Origin: Colimorpha_A sp900556615
Lineage (GTDB): Bacteria; Bacillota; Clostridia; Oscillospirales; CAG-272
DNA: 64,000 bases
Direction of reading: 5' to 3'
Assembly (NCBI GenBank): GCA_963598415.1
Contig: CAVBUH010000047.1
Location: 62,001 to 126,000, forward strand
The notes below the pieces were generated by a model. That model was not told the DNA's origin and ran no database searches. It saw only the letters and a list, made by a program, of their open reading frames with translations. The translations under genes were made by a program, and so were the position numbers. Positions 15,940 through 24,152 of this stretch are shown here, piece after piece (within the stretch, counting starts at the first letter, position 1; every line of letters starts with the position of its first letter).

Positions 15940-16539
15940 ATGTCAGATTATATCGAACCGCTTGAAACACTGATCGAACAATTCAGAAAGCTTCCGGGAG
16001 TAGGAAAAAAATCCGCCATCCGTATGGCATTCGGAATTGTCGATATGACCGAGGAAGCAGCAAAAGAATTTGCTGCTTCCATCACTGAGGCAAAATCAAG
16101 AATACACTCTTGTTCTCTCTGCGGAAACATTTGCGAAGGGGAAATTTGCCCAATTTGTTCCGATGCCAAAAGAGACTGCTCGGTCATTTGTGTTGTAGAA
16201 GACACAAGAGCTTTACTGTCAATGGAGCGTGTAAAGGATTTCAACGGATTATATCATGTTCTCGGAGGTACGATCTCTCCGATTGACGGCAGGGGACCTG
16301 ACGATATAAATCTTTCGTCTCTGCTCTCCCGAGTTTCGGAAGGAAACGTGAAGGAAGTAATTGTTGCAACCAATCCTACCATTGACGGCGAAACAACCGC
16401 TATGTATATTTCAAAGCTGCTCCGCCCGTCCGGAATGAAAGTAACCCGTCTTGCTTACGGCATTCCCGTCGGCGGAGATCTTGATTACGCCGATGAGATG
16501 ACTTTGCTCCGAGCTATCGATGGACGCAAGGAAATCTGA
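15940..16539 (+). CDS. recR: Recombination protein RecR
   Basis: 199 aa, normal length. Helix-hairpin-helix RKLPGVGKKSAIRMAF (about 18-33), four-Cys zinc finger CSLCGNICEGEICPIC (57-72), TOPRIM start ICVVEDTRALLSMER and a C-terminal VGGDLDYADEMTLLRAI. It acts with RecF/RecO in loading RecA onto gapped DNA. ATG at 15940 follows GAAGG at 6 nt; the TTG two codons earlier is less likely. The HAD gene follows after 5 bp, so the two form one unit. Confidence 0.96.
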   Translation: MSDYIEPLETLIEQFRKLPGVGKKSAIRMAFGIVDMTEEAAKEFAASITEAKSRIHSCSLCGNICEGEICPICSDAKRDCSVICVVEDTRALLSMERVKDFNGLYHVLGGTISPIDGRGPDDINLSSLLSRVSEGNVKEVIVATNPTIDGETTAMYISKLLRPSGMKVTRLAYGIPVGGDLDYADEMTLLRAIDGRKEI

Positions 16540-16544
16540 ATCAT

Positions 16545-17237
16545 ATGGAAAGAGTTATCTGGGATTTTAACGGCACGATACTTGACGATGTCGATATCGG
16601 AATTGAAACGATCGATACGCTCCTTAAAAGATACGGACTTCCTTTGATACAAACCAGAGAACGGTATTATGAGGTTTTCGGCTTCCCTGTCATAGACTAT
16701 TACAGAAAAATAGGCTTTGATTTTGAAAAGCTTGATTTTTCTGTCCTTGCAAACGAGTGGGTTGAACTCTATCTCGAAAAAGTCAGAAAAGCACCGCTCC
16801 GAGAGGGCATATATAATGTTATATATGGAATTAAAAATGCCGGAATTAAACAAACCGTATTATCGATGACAAAGCTTTCCATGTTAACCTATCAGCTTGA
16901 TCTCCTCGGAATCGCTGATATATTTGATGAAATATACGGTCTTGATGATATATATGCCACAAGCAAGCTAAAGCTTGCCGAAAAGTGGAGAAACGAACAT
17001 CCCGAAGAGAAAGCAATATATATCGGAGATACTTCACATGATGCAGAGAGCGCCGAAATCATCGGAGCTGAATGCCTGCTTCTTGCGGGAGGACATGAAG
17101 GAATTGACTCGCTGAAAAAATCCAAAGAGAAAATCATACATTTACCGACCGAGATTTTTAGCTATATTAAGGTAATACCGCCGGGTTCTGATGGTGCAGA
17201 TATGCAGTCATATTTTTCGTCAGACGATACCAATTGA
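16545..17237 (+). CDS. HAD-family hydrolase (phosphoglycolate phosphatase-like) with repeat-encoded C-terminus
   Basis: 230 aa. Motif I WDFNGTILDD, motif II Ser of TVLSMTKLS, Lys at about 140 and motif IV IYIGDTSHDAESA are all present, so a phosphatase of the GPH/PGP type is expected. A family A repeat inserted at TTAA (17167-17170), and the last 22 residues (VIPPGSDG...SSDDTN) and the stop codon are read from the repeat. The native C-terminus has therefore been replaced, probably after the last core helix. It follows recR by 5 bp. Substrate unknown. Confidence 0.85.
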   Translation: MERVIWDFNGTILDDVDIGIETIDTLLKRYGLPLIQTRERYYEVFGFPVIDYYRKIGFDFEKLDFSVLANEWVELYLEKVRKAPLREGIYNVIYGIKNAGIKQTVLSMTKLSMLTYQLDLLGIADIFDEIYGLDDIYATSKLKLAEKWRNEHPEEKAIYIGDTSHDAESAEIIGAECLLLAGGHEGIDSLKKSKEKIIHLPTEIFSYIKVIPPGSDGADMQSYFSSDDTN

Positions 17238-17327
17238 GAAGGCAAAAGTAATTTAATATGCCCGAAAAATTGGCGAAGTATGACGGAAAATTGCCCTGCA
17301 GACGCGTCATCAAGGTGCAAGCCATGA
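17167..17327 (+). repeat. Family A repeat, copy A7 (right end lost)
   Basis: Begins TTAAGGTAATACCGCCGGG inside the HAD gene and runs through the central hairpin to about CAAGCCATG. The right inverted end is absent. Belongs to the sub-variant with CCGGGTTCTGA... rather than CACAATGATT next to the left end. Confidence 0.75.
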
Positions 17328-17350
17328 AACTATTTAATAATAAAAATAAC

Positions 17351-17389
17351 CAAAGATTCCGAAACGTTGTTTGCGTTTCGGAATCTTTG
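17351..17389. terminator. Bidirectional terminator, HAD gene / 105-aa membrane protein gene
   Basis: CAAAGATTCCGAAACG pairs perfectly (16 bp) with its complement across a 7-nt loop, located between convergent genes. Confidence 0.75.
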
Positions 17390-17479
17390 ATTTAATCACC
17401 TTTTTGGATGTTACTCCTTCTGAAAACATATCTGCCAGACCGCCGATCAGAACAGACAAGCGGTTTACTAAAATCCCGT

Positions 17480-17797
17480 TTAGTCTTCAGAATTTGTATC
17501 GGCAAGAGCCTGAAAGCTTGCCGCCGTTTTACTCGCACCTGAAGTTCCGGAATATATTCGACTCACTGTATTATTGTAGTATTTGAGTATAAAAAATCCC
17601 AATGCAATGAAAATAGCAAACACGGCAACTGCAATAAAAAGGGAGGAAAGCTTAAAGGACTTTCCTTTTATTTTTTGAGAGCCATTATTTTCGTATTTAT
17701 CATAACTGAGTCTGTATCGGCATCCACCATACGCAGAATCAGGTCTTTCCATAACAACGGCATTCTGCTCCCTGCCGTTCTTATCATTACCGTTCAC
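17480..17797 (-). CDS. Small single-span membrane protein, unknown
   Basis: 105 aa with a GTG start; GGAGGG lies eight bases upstream. Charged, Tyr- and Asn-rich N-terminal half (about 50 residues, cytoplasmic), one transmembrane segment (SSLFIAVAVFAIFIALGFF, about 51-70) and a short outside tail. A TTGTTT-N17-TATATT promoter lies upstream. No family recognised. Confidence 0.65.
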   Translation of the reverse strand: MNGNDKNGREQNAVVMERPDSAYGGCRYRLSYDKYENNGSQKIKGKSFKLSSLFIAVAVFAIFIALGFFILKYYNNTVSRIYSGTSGASKTAASFQALADTNSED

Positions 17798-17855
17798 CCA
17801 AACACCCTCCGAAAAGCAGAAAATGATTTCTGAATATCACATATCATGACATCTG

Positions 17856-17884
17856 AATATATATTACCAAACAATTATAAACAA
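17856..17884 (-). promoter_or_regulatory. Possible promoter of the 105-aa membrane protein gene
   Basis: Minus strand TTGTTT, 17 bp, TATATT, about 60 bp before the GTG start. Confidence 0.45.
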
Positions 17885-17949
17885 TTCATGTATCATTTGT
17901 TGATATTTTATGCAGGCTTTGTAAATATTGCTGAAATAAAAATTTCATC

Positions 17950-18441
17950 TCAGTCATTTGTTAGTTTACCGTTACATTGCAAACCATCAAATCTCTTCTG
18001 CCTGAGAATCTCATAAGCAGCGATGGCAACGCTGTTGCTGAGATTTAAGCATCTGCGCTCAGAAAGCATCGGTATTCTTACCGTTCTTTCTATATTGGAA
18101 GCAAGTAATTCTTCGGAAAGTCCGGAGGATTCCTTGCCAAATACAATAAAAACACGTTCCGGATATATGATATCTGCATAACAGCTTCTTCCCTTTTGAG
18201 AAAAAAAGTACATTTCTTCCTTAAAATTCACAGAAAGAAAATGATCTGTATTATCATAATAATGTATATCCAGTTTGTCCCAATAATCAAGCCCGGCTCT
18301 TTTCAATTTTGCACTGTCAATCCTGAAGCCCAAAGGCTTAACAAGATGCAGCGAAGCGCCTGTCACAGCACAGGTTCGGGCAATATTACCGATATTCTGC
18401 GGAATTTCAGGTTCTATTAGGCAAATATTTAAATGATTCAT
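17950..18441 (-). CDS. trmL: tRNA (cytidine/uridine(34)-2'-O)-methyltransferase TrmL
   Basis: 163 aa, full length for this SPOUT-fold family. Motif 1 EPEIPQNIGNIARTC at the N-terminus, motif 2 VFIVFGKESSGLSEELL and motif 3 IPMLSERRCLNLSNSVAIA form the knotted SAM site. It methylates the ribose of wobble base 34 in some leucine tRNAs. The start ATG at 18441 has GAGG upstream and fits the conserved HLNICLIEPE. Repeat copy A8 begins 25 bp upstream, so any promoter must lie in or beyond the repeat. Confidence 0.93.
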   Translation of the reverse strand: MNHLNICLIEPEIPQNIGNIARTCAVTGASLHLVKPLGFRIDSAKLKRAGLDYWDKLDIHYYDNTDHFLSVNFKEEMYFFSQKGRSCYADIIYPERVFIVFGKESSGLSEELLASNIERTVRIPMLSERRCLNLSNSVAIAAYEILRQKRFDGLQCNGKLTND

Positions 18442-18465
18442 ACATCCTCTGATCAGAAACAAAAA

Positions 18466-18645
18466 TTAGAGCAATACCGCACCATGATTGTTGAGCAGTT
18501 GCGCCGCCGGATTTTTCGTCAGACAATACAAATTGAGGAGGCAAGAGCGACTCCTCTGCCGAGGGAATTTGTGAAGGTTGACGGAAAAGATACAGGCAAA
18601 TGTGCAATAAAGACGTTAGCTGTGCACCCGGCGGTATTGCCTTAG
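18466..18645 (+). repeat. Family A repeat, copy A8
   Basis: 180 bp, ends GCAATACCGC / GCGGTATTGCC. The outer tetranucleotides are mutated. It separates trmL from the rplJ-rplL terminator and lies antisense to trmL transcription. A frame stays open through the whole element by chance; it is not called as a gene. Confidence 0.87.
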
Positions 18646-18668
18646 ATTGACATAATATAAAAACATAA

Positions 18669-18692
18669 GGCTGCCGCGATTCAGCGACAGCC
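18669..18692 (-). terminator. Terminator of rplJ-rplL
   Basis: Minus strand GGCTGTCGC, loop, GCGGCAGCC, then TTATGTTTTTAT, 26 bp after the rplL stop. Confidence 0.8.
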
Positions 18693-18717
18693 CAAGTCTA
18701 CACAATAAAGACGGAGA

Positions 18718-19098
18718 TTACTTGATTTCAACAGTTGCGCCTGCTTCTTCAAGCGCTTTCTTCATATTCTCAGCCTCATCTTTGGAAACGCCCTCTTTGA
18801 TTGCCTTAGGAGCAGATTCAACAAGGTCCTTAGCATCCTTGAGTCCGAGACCGGTGATCTCACGAACAGCCTTGATAACGTCAAGCTTCTTAGCACCAAA
18901 GGATGCAAGAACGACATCAAACTCTGTCTTCTCTTCCTCAGCAGGAGCAGCAGCACCGGCAACAGCGCCACCGGCAACAGCAACGGGAGCGGCAGTAACA
19001 CCGAAAGCTTCCTCAAGTCCCTTTACGAGATCATTCATTTCAAGTATAGTAAGACCTTTTATTTCTTCAAGTATCTGGAGTGTTTTTTCGCTAGCCAT
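18718..19098 (-). CDS. rplL: 50S ribosomal protein L7/L12
   Basis: 126 aa. N-terminal dimerisation helices (LQILEEIKGLTILEMNDLVK), an Ala/Gly/Pro hinge (about 38-53) and the conserved C-terminal domain EFDVVLASFGAKKLDVIK...GLGLKDAKDLVESAP. Forms the stalk that recruits translation GTPases. GAGAGG precedes the ATG. Second gene after rplJ, with a 61-bp gap. Confidence 0.98.
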   Translation of the reverse strand: MASEKTLQILEEIKGLTILEMNDLVKGLEEAFGVTAAPVAVAGGAVAGAAAPAEEEKTEFDVVLASFGAKKLDVIKAVREITGLGLKDAKDLVESAPKAIKEGVSKDEAENMKKALEEAGATVEIK

Positions 19099-19159
19099 TT
19101 TATTTACCTCTCTTTTATAAATAATGTTATAGAATGTTTACAGCATCATACCGCAGATA

Positions 19160-19690
19160 TTATTCCGCAGCCGGAGCTTCCTCAGCGGGAATTTCTTCGC
19201 CGCTCTTGTCGATAATAGCCTGAAGGGCATACGCGAGCTTGTAAAGGGGATTCTGCATACCGAGCATAATCTTGCATACCAATGTTTCCTTATTGGGAAT
19301 TGCAGCAAGCTGCATTACGGCTTTCTGATCAATGACCTCGCCGTCAACAAAACCGGCTCTTATCTCAAAAGTCTCGATTTTTTCGGCATATTCCTTAAGT
19401 ATCTTTGCGGGAGCAACAGCATCCTCGCTGCTTACCGCCAGCGCTGTCATTCCACCGAGATAATTCTTCATCTCAGCATATCCTGCTTCGGCGCACGCAC
19501 GTTCGGTCATTGTATTCTTATACACCTTATAATCAACACCCGCCTCGCGAAGTGCCTTGCGGAGCGCAGTATCCTGCTCAACCGTTATGCCTGCATAGGA
19601 AACAAGCACACCGGAAGCCGCGCCCTTAAGCTTTGCAACAAGCGCCTCAGTATCTGCCTTTTTCTGTTCAAGTATCTTTGCACTTGGCAT
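19160..19690 (-). CDS. rplJ: 50S ribosomal protein L10
   Basis: 176 aa. N-terminal rRNA-binding domain (SGVLVSYAGITVEQDTALRK, YKVYKNTMTERA) and a C-terminal helix that carries L7/L12 dimers (LAYALQAIIDK). A perfect AGGAGGTGAA lies just before the ATG. The preceding L10-leader lets L10-L12 repress the operon. Confidence 0.98.
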   Translation of the reverse strand: MPSAKILEQKKADTEALVAKLKGAASGVLVSYAGITVEQDTALRKALREAGVDYKVYKNTMTERACAEAGYAEMKNYLGGMTALAVSSEDAVAPAKILKEYAEKIETFEIRAGFVDGEVIDQKAVMQLAAIPNKETLVCKIMLGMQNPLYKLAYALQAIIDKSGEEIPAEEAPAAE

Positions 19691-19694
19691 TTCA

Positions 19695-19842
19695 TTTCAC
19701 CTCCTGATAAAAATGCCTGCAGGAGAATTTCACTTCTTCCGCAGGCATACATCATAATACTATACAAATAGCAATATTCTTAATGCAAACCTCGGCAGGA
19801 AGCGTGAAACTATTACCTTTAAACCTGCTGTCTTTGGCTGAC
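19695..19842 (-). promoter_or_regulatory. L10 leader (ribosomal protein L10-L12 binding attenuator)
   Basis: On the minus strand the leader reads AGACAGCAGG...TCCTGCCGAGG, the conserved L10-leader core, followed by a terminator-like hairpin ATGCCTGC / GCAGGCAT + TTTTTAT (19713-19748) just before the rplJ ribosome binding site. Excess L10 complex is expected to favour this stem and stop transcription. Confidence 0.85.
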
Positions 19843-19848
19843 TTTATT

Positions 19849-19877
19849 ATTATACCACATCAATTCTCTTTTGTCAA
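19849..19877 (-). promoter_or_regulatory. Sigma-A promoter of rplJ-rplL
   Basis: Minus strand TTGACA, 17 bp, TATAAT: perfect. The following 19878-20173 holds no gene that I can support. Confidence 0.9.
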
Positions 19878-20173
19878 CAGTTTTTCGCTATTTTTAATGA
19901 TTAATATTCTAAACAATAATATCAAACCGAACAGAATCCATATTAAAGTAAAATGAGGTCAATAAGAAAAGATATCTTATGAGCATCGCGTTTTCGTGCG
20001 CTCTACTGTCGGACATTTCTGACAATTCCAGATAAGAGAAGCTTACTCGGTTAATCACCATTGGCATTTTTATGTCGGAAAATTGCAGATATGAACAAAT
20101 CTGCGGATCTATGAAGCGGCTTTTCTATTCTTTGAGATGCTTATTTGTTTCTGAAATGAAAGTGAATTTATAA

Positions 20174-20221
20174 AAACAAAACTGATCCCGATAGATTTTG
20201 GAATCAGCTATTGTTTTGTTT
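20174..20221 (-). terminator. Terminator of the transaldolase-M23 peptidase operon
   Basis: AAACAAAACTGAT pairs with ATCAG...GTTTTGTTT around the loop; ends 9 bp after the stop of the peptidase gene. Confidence 0.65.
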
Positions 20222-20229
20222 AATATTTT

Positions 20230-21435
20230 TTAATAATATAATTGCGGATCAACTGCCTTACCGTTTTCATATACTGATAAGTGAAGATGGTATCCGGTGG
20301 CATAGCCGGTCATTCCGACCAGACCTAATACCTCTCCTTGGTCAAGGATGTCTCCCTTTTTGACATCGATTCGGCTGAGATGCGCATACATAGTGGAAAT
20401 TCCGCCTCCATGATCAACAATAACATATTTACCGTTACCATAATCATTTCCTGTCTCAATTACCGTTCCCTTGCTGACGCAATATATTTCAGTTTTATTA
20501 GGAGCCGGTATATCAATACCTCGATGAAATTGAGGGGTACCAAGGACGGGGTGAATTCTGTTTCCGAATTTTGAAGAAATTTTCTTATATTTTGCAGGAA
20601 GCGGCCAGACAAAATCCCCGCCTGTGTAACTGCCGTTGTTTAACTCACTTCTCTCTTCAAGCCGTTTTTGCAATTCTTCTTGAAAAGCTTCTTCTTCTCT
20701 TTCTGCTTCGAGAAACGCGTTTTTTGCCGCTTCCGTATCCGCTTGAAGTGTTTGCATCATTTCGAGAACCTCATTCTGTTTTTCCTGAAGAAGAAGAAGC
20801 GAAGATTTTAGTTCTGCGGATTTGTTTTCTGCCGAAAGTGTGATATCGGAAAGGGCATTTTTTTGTGTTTGCAGTTCTTGACATATGCTTTCACATTCTT
20901 TAATAAGTTCGTTGTCATGCTCTATAAGAACCGAAAGTCGATCTGCCGATGTGAGAAAATCATACAGTCCTTCACTGTTGAAAAGTATTACGAAATAATT
21001 GGAATTACCGTCCTCATAGCTAACTCTCAGCCTTTCGCGGAGTATATCGAGGCGTTCATCAAGTTTTTGCTGGGTCTTATTGATTTTTTCATCAAGAGCA
21101 GCCTTTTGATCTGAATATCCTGCGATAAGTACCCTGAGTATTTCGGATTCGTTATATATAGCATCGATTTCAGAATCAATGGCAGTTTTTCTTTCTTTTA
21201 TATTATCGTATTGGTCTTTGACACTCTGATATGCTTTTTCAGCCGCTTGTCTTGCTTCAGAGGCTTTTTTTAACTCGTCTTCAAGCGCGCTGATCTTTGC
21301 GTCGATTTCACCTATCGTCGTTTTGGCTCCTGCCGTTTCGCTTTCATAAACAGAAATACCAAAAAAGAGACTAAACGCCGCTAAGGTAACACTCATAAAG
21401 CGAATAAAGGCTTTTGCCGTTTTTCTGTAAATCAT
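20230..21435 (-). CDS. M23 murein peptidase with N-terminal coiled coil (EnvC/CwlO-like)
   Basis: 401 aa. Signal/anchor segment (about 10-30), long coiled coil rich in Lys, Glu and Ala (about 40-260) and a C-terminal LytM domain (about 280-401). Zinc ligands are visible as HRGIDI (H-x3-D) and HLHLSV (H-x-H). It should cut, or activate cutting of, peptidoglycan cross-links outside the membrane. GAGGGAT precedes the ATG. It follows the transaldolase gene by 7 bp, so it is in the same operon, which is an unusual partner. The active-site residues are intact, so direct hydrolysis is plausible. Confidence 0.9.
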   Translation of the reverse strand: MIYRKTAKAFIRFMSVTLAAFSLFFGISVYESETAGAKTTIGEIDAKISALEDELKKASEARQAAEKAYQSVKDQYDNIKERKTAIDSEIDAIYNESEILRVLIAGYSDQKAALDEKINKTQQKLDERLDILRERLRVSYEDGNSNYFVILFNSEGLYDFLTSADRLSVLIEHDNELIKECESICQELQTQKNALSDITLSAENKSAELKSSLLLLQEKQNEVLEMMQTLQADTEAAKNAFLEAEREEEAFQEELQKRLEERSELNNGSYTGGDFVWPLPAKYKKISSKFGNRIHPVLGTPQFHRGIDIPAPNKTEIYCVSKGTVIETGNDYGNGKYVIVDHGGGISTMYAHLSRIDVKKGDILDQGEVLGLVGMTGYATGYHLHLSVYENGKAVDPQLYY

Positions 21436-21442
21436 ATCCCTC

Positions 21443-22126
21443 TTATTCCTTCATCATATCAAGAATTGTTTTTTTGCCGTAAACACTTTCCCAATCCGCC
21501 TTGAAGTCATCAATTGCATACATTGTAAGCGGATGATATATAAGACCGTCAAGAATGTCGGGATTTACAGTGACTGCATGACCTCCGACCATGCTGATTT
21601 TATGTACCTGCTCAGCCGTTTTAAAGCTTGCGGCAAGGACTTTTGCTTTGAGATTATATTTTGTGAAAAGCTCTACGATTTCACTGACAACGTTTACCCC
21701 GTCGCTGATAATATTATCAAGACGATTAACATACGGTGCAACAAAGTCAGCTCCTGCCATAGCCGCCATAAGCGCTTGCTGTTGCGTAAATATTGCAGTT
21801 TCTGTAATATGAAAACCTTCACTGTGAAGTTTCATTGTCGCTTTAAGACCTTCTTCGGAGATGGGAATTTTTACATAGAGATTATCTCCGATTATGTCGC
21901 GCAAGGCTTTCGCCTCTTTTATCATTTTGTCTGCAGTATCCCCGGTAAGCTGAATATGAAACATCCTGTTGTTACCGATAATGTTTTCGATTTCTTTTAT
22001 CAATTTGATGAAATCCGTGTGTTCTTTTGAAATTATCGTGGGATTGGTCGTTACCCCGGCGATAGGAAAATATTCAATACAATGCCGAATTTTTTCGATA
22101 TTGGCGGTGTCAATGATATATAACAT
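21443..22126 (-). CDS. fsa: Fructose-6-phosphate aldolase / small transaldolase
   Basis: 227 aa, the length of the TalC/FSA (MipB) subfamily. Conserved IIDTANIEKI..., GVTTNPTIISKE, and Schiff-base Lys86 in LYVKIPIS; the late AASFKTAEQV is also typical. It either splits fructose 6-phosphate into dihydroxyacetone and glyceraldehyde 3-phosphate or acts as a transaldolase; motif reading cannot decide. The start MLYIIDTAN at 22126 has GGAG six bases upstream. A GC-rich hairpin (22137-22160) sits directly before that site, and the same hairpin recurs before the gene at 31216. Confidence 0.9.
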   Translation of the reverse strand: MLYIIDTANIEKIRHCIEYFPIAGVTTNPTIISKEHTDFIKLIKEIENIIGNNRMFHIQLTGDTADKMIKEAKALRDIIGDNLYVKIPISEEGLKATMKLHSEGFHITETAIFTQQQALMAAMAGADFVAPYVNRLDNIISDGVNVVSEIVELFTKYNLKAKVLAASFKTAEQVHKISMVGGHAVTVNPDILDGLIYHPLTMYAIDDFKADWESVYGKKTILDMMKE

Positions 22127-22130
22127 TTTA

Positions 22131-22163
22131 ATCTCCATTCCGCCGCCAAAGCGGCGGCATAAA
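22131..22163 (-). promoter_or_regulatory. Leader hairpin motif adjoining the ribosome binding site (copy 1)
   Basis: In mRNA sense GCCGCCG, loop, CGGCGG, then AATGGAGAT and the ATG four bases on. The same arms, spacing and AATGGAGAT are found before the lipoprotein gene (31221-31253). Confidence 0.6.
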
Positions 22164-22247
22164 TAGTTTCGGCATGAAATGTCTGTGCACATCTTTCACG
22201 CTATACTTCTCAAAAAATCATTACATCCAAATTTATAAATCCACATA

Positions 22248-22276
22248 ATTATATCACTTTTTTTGCTATTTGTCAA
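22248..22276 (-). promoter_or_regulatory. Sigma-A promoter of the fsa-M23 operon
   Basis: Minus strand TTGACA, 17 bp, TATAAT: perfect; about 120 bp before the fsa start. Confidence 0.9.
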
Positions 22277-22433
22277 TTGTGTGAGGATATATAGGGGATT
22301 GATTTAAATTGTTTTCAAAAAAATTCAAATTATTTTCAGAGATGATTATAAAGGCTGCATTAAAACAGTTAGGGTTTATAAAATCAGAATGATAGGAGGT
22401 GATTTTGATAATTTTACCATAGGTAACTGTTTT

Positions 22434-22608
22434 TTAAGGCAATACCGCTGAGTTCCGGCGATGCAAACATGCAGTCAATTTGCATTGAACAATACAGTTT
22501 GGAGGCAAGAGTAGCTCCTCTACCGACGGGATTTGTGAAGTAGACGGGAAAATGGACAAGCAGATTACCGTCAAGGCACAAGCCGTAAACCCGGTGGTGT
22601 TCCCTTAA
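22434..22608 (+). repeat. Family A repeat, copy A9
   Basis: 175 bp with TTAA at both ends. Left end GGCAATACCGC; right end GGTGGTGTTCCC is diverged. Sub-variant with ACCGTCAAGGCACAAGCCGT near the right end. It lies 13 bp after the anti-sigma gene stop. Confidence 0.83.
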
Positions 22609-22621
22609 TATCTGCTAAGCC

Positions 22622-23500
22622 TTATGCTCCATTTTTTACTATGATAAGTGAATATTCTCCCGTCTCATAAAGTTCCGTCATGTTATCCGGAAGAAAATCG
22701 CTGCCGTACTCATAGATATGAATATCATACTCTTGATAATGGTATACCGTAACCGGTCTCCCCATACCGTCCGGCAGCTTATGAACCATAAGATAAGATT
22801 TTACCAAATATATTTCCAAATAAAAATGTTGAATCAGATCGTCGTCTATCCCCGGAATTTCTATATCTGTCGTAGGTTCCTCCGCCGGCGCACTTGCTTC
22901 GGGAGACTCTGCCGCCGATGTGGAGAAATTTTCATTTTTGGAAATCGCTTCATCGGTATTTGAAGATGTCTCATCGCCGGACGTCTCTTTATCTGAAACA
23001 TGACTGTCGGATATTTCCTCCTCGCACCCAAGAAGAAAGCCTTCCTCGGTAAAGAAAAACCAAATATCAGGATATTTGTCTCCGCTGATAAACTCATTTT
23101 CAGCATCCGACGGCATTTCAGCGTCACAATAATTGTCTTCTAAAATAGTACCCTCGTCTTCAGCAGGAGAATTCATCTTCGCTGTCCGAGGATATCCGCA
23201 AAGAAGAAAAATTATCGCTATCATCGCAGCAGCAGGTAATGCCGCTTTTGAAATACGGTAAAAAAGCTTCAGTCGCCTGTCCCGCTTTACAGTCGAAATG
23301 ACACGCCCTTTAAGTTCCTCGGGAGGTTCACAGGCAATATTGTCGAGAAAACCGTCTAATTCCTTTGAAAAGTCAAGCTCTGCACGGCATTCGTCGCAGG
23401 TTAAAATATGTTTTTCAAAAATTTTCACTTCTTCTTCGGTAAGCTCTCCCGATAGATATTCGAAAATCATGTTTTTTATATCGCCGCACTCTTCTTTCAC
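22622..23500 (-). CDS. Anti-sigma factor, zinc-finger (ZAS) membrane protein
   Basis: 292 aa from GTG (VKEECGDIKN), with GGGGGGAG upstream; the ATG 36 bases earlier lacks a ribosome binding site. The cytoplasmic ZAS domain has His31, Cys35 and Cys38 (HILTCDEC). One transmembrane helix (about 83-101, ALPAAAMIAIIFLLCG) follows, then a long acidic Ser/Glu-rich outside region and a C-terminal domain with VTVYHYQEYDIHIYEYG. It should hold the adjacent ECF sigma factor inactive until an external signal arrives. It begins 51 bp after the sigma stop. The outer sensor domain is not a family I know. Confidence 0.88.
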   Translation of the reverse strand: MKEECGDIKNMIFEYLSGELTEEEVKIFEKHILTCDECRAELDFSKELDGFLDNIACEPPEELKGRVISTVKRDRRLKLFYRISKAALPAAAMIAIIFLLCGYPRTAKMNSPAEDEGTILEDNYCDAEMPSDAENEFISGDKYPDIWFFFTEEGFLLGCEEEISDSHVSDKETSGDETSSNTDEAISKNENFSTSAAESPEASAPAEEPTTDIEIPGIDDDLIQHFYLEIYLVKSYLMVHKLPDGMGRPVTVYHYQEYDIHIYEYGSDFLPDNMTELYETGEYSLIIVKNGA

Positions 23501-23551
23501 CTCTGCTCCCCCCCTTACATTATTAAAATTCTGCATATATGACGCACATTT

Positions 23552-24121
23552 TCAAAAAAAGTTCCTATCCAACAGAATTTTTCTCAATTCATTTTTTGCA
23601 CGGTTAAGCCGGCTTTTTACAGTTCCCTTCTCTATTCCTAAAAGCTCCGAAATTTTCTCATATGATATTCCGCAAAAATGGTAAAGCACAATTACCTCTC
23701 TGTGATTATCACTCAGCATAGAAATTGCCGAATAAAGCAGCTTTTTTCTTTCATCGCAAATCGCCTGTTCCTCTATATCCGATTGGCGGCACGACAGGCT
23801 TGCAACATCGTCTGCCACACTTTCTTCATCAATACCGGCCGATATATGCCTGTTTTTTGAACGGCACAGATCCGAAACAGAATTTTTTGTAACGGTGTAT
23901 ATCCATGTAGAAAACGCACAATCAAATTTAAAATTCGGAATGAAACGGTAGATTTTGATAAAAACCTCCTGTGAAACGTCAAGCGCATCCTCTCGGTTAA
24001 GAAGCATGGAATAGGCAAGATTATATACAAGCTTTTGATAAAATTCGACTATCTCGCTCATGGCGGAAGAATCTCCGTTAGCAGCGCGCTTTATCACTGC
24101 CTCCGGGAGGTTATCGCACAT
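23552..24121 (-). CDS. ECF RNA polymerase sigma factor
   Basis: 189 aa. Region 2 (LVYNLAYSMLLNREDALDVS, QEVFIKIYRF) and region 4 (LSDNHREVIVLYHFCGISYE...GTVKSRLNRAK) are complete. AGGAG precedes the ATG by seven bases. Partner of the membrane anti-sigma factor directly downstream; dusB is 31 bp upstream on the same strand, so the three probably share a transcript. The signal and target promoter are unknown. Confidence 0.93.
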   Translation of the reverse strand: MCDNLPEAVIKRAANGDSSAMSEIVEFYQKLVYNLAYSMLLNREDALDVSQEVFIKIYRFIPNFKFDCAFSTWIYTVTKNSVSDLCRSKNRHISAGIDEESVADDVASLSCRQSDIEEQAICDERKKLLYSAISMLSDNHREVIVLYHFCGISYEKISELLGIEKGTVKSRLNRAKNELRKILLDRNFF

Positions 24122-24152
24122 CCGATCACTCCTTTTTAAATCTATAATACCG

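Noticed and set aside
18433..18645. Small protein read through repeat A8 (and similar frames in A4, A11)
   Set aside because: The frame is open only because the repeat happens to lack stops; there is no ribosome binding site, and the same peptide appears at unrelated loci wherever the repeat lies.
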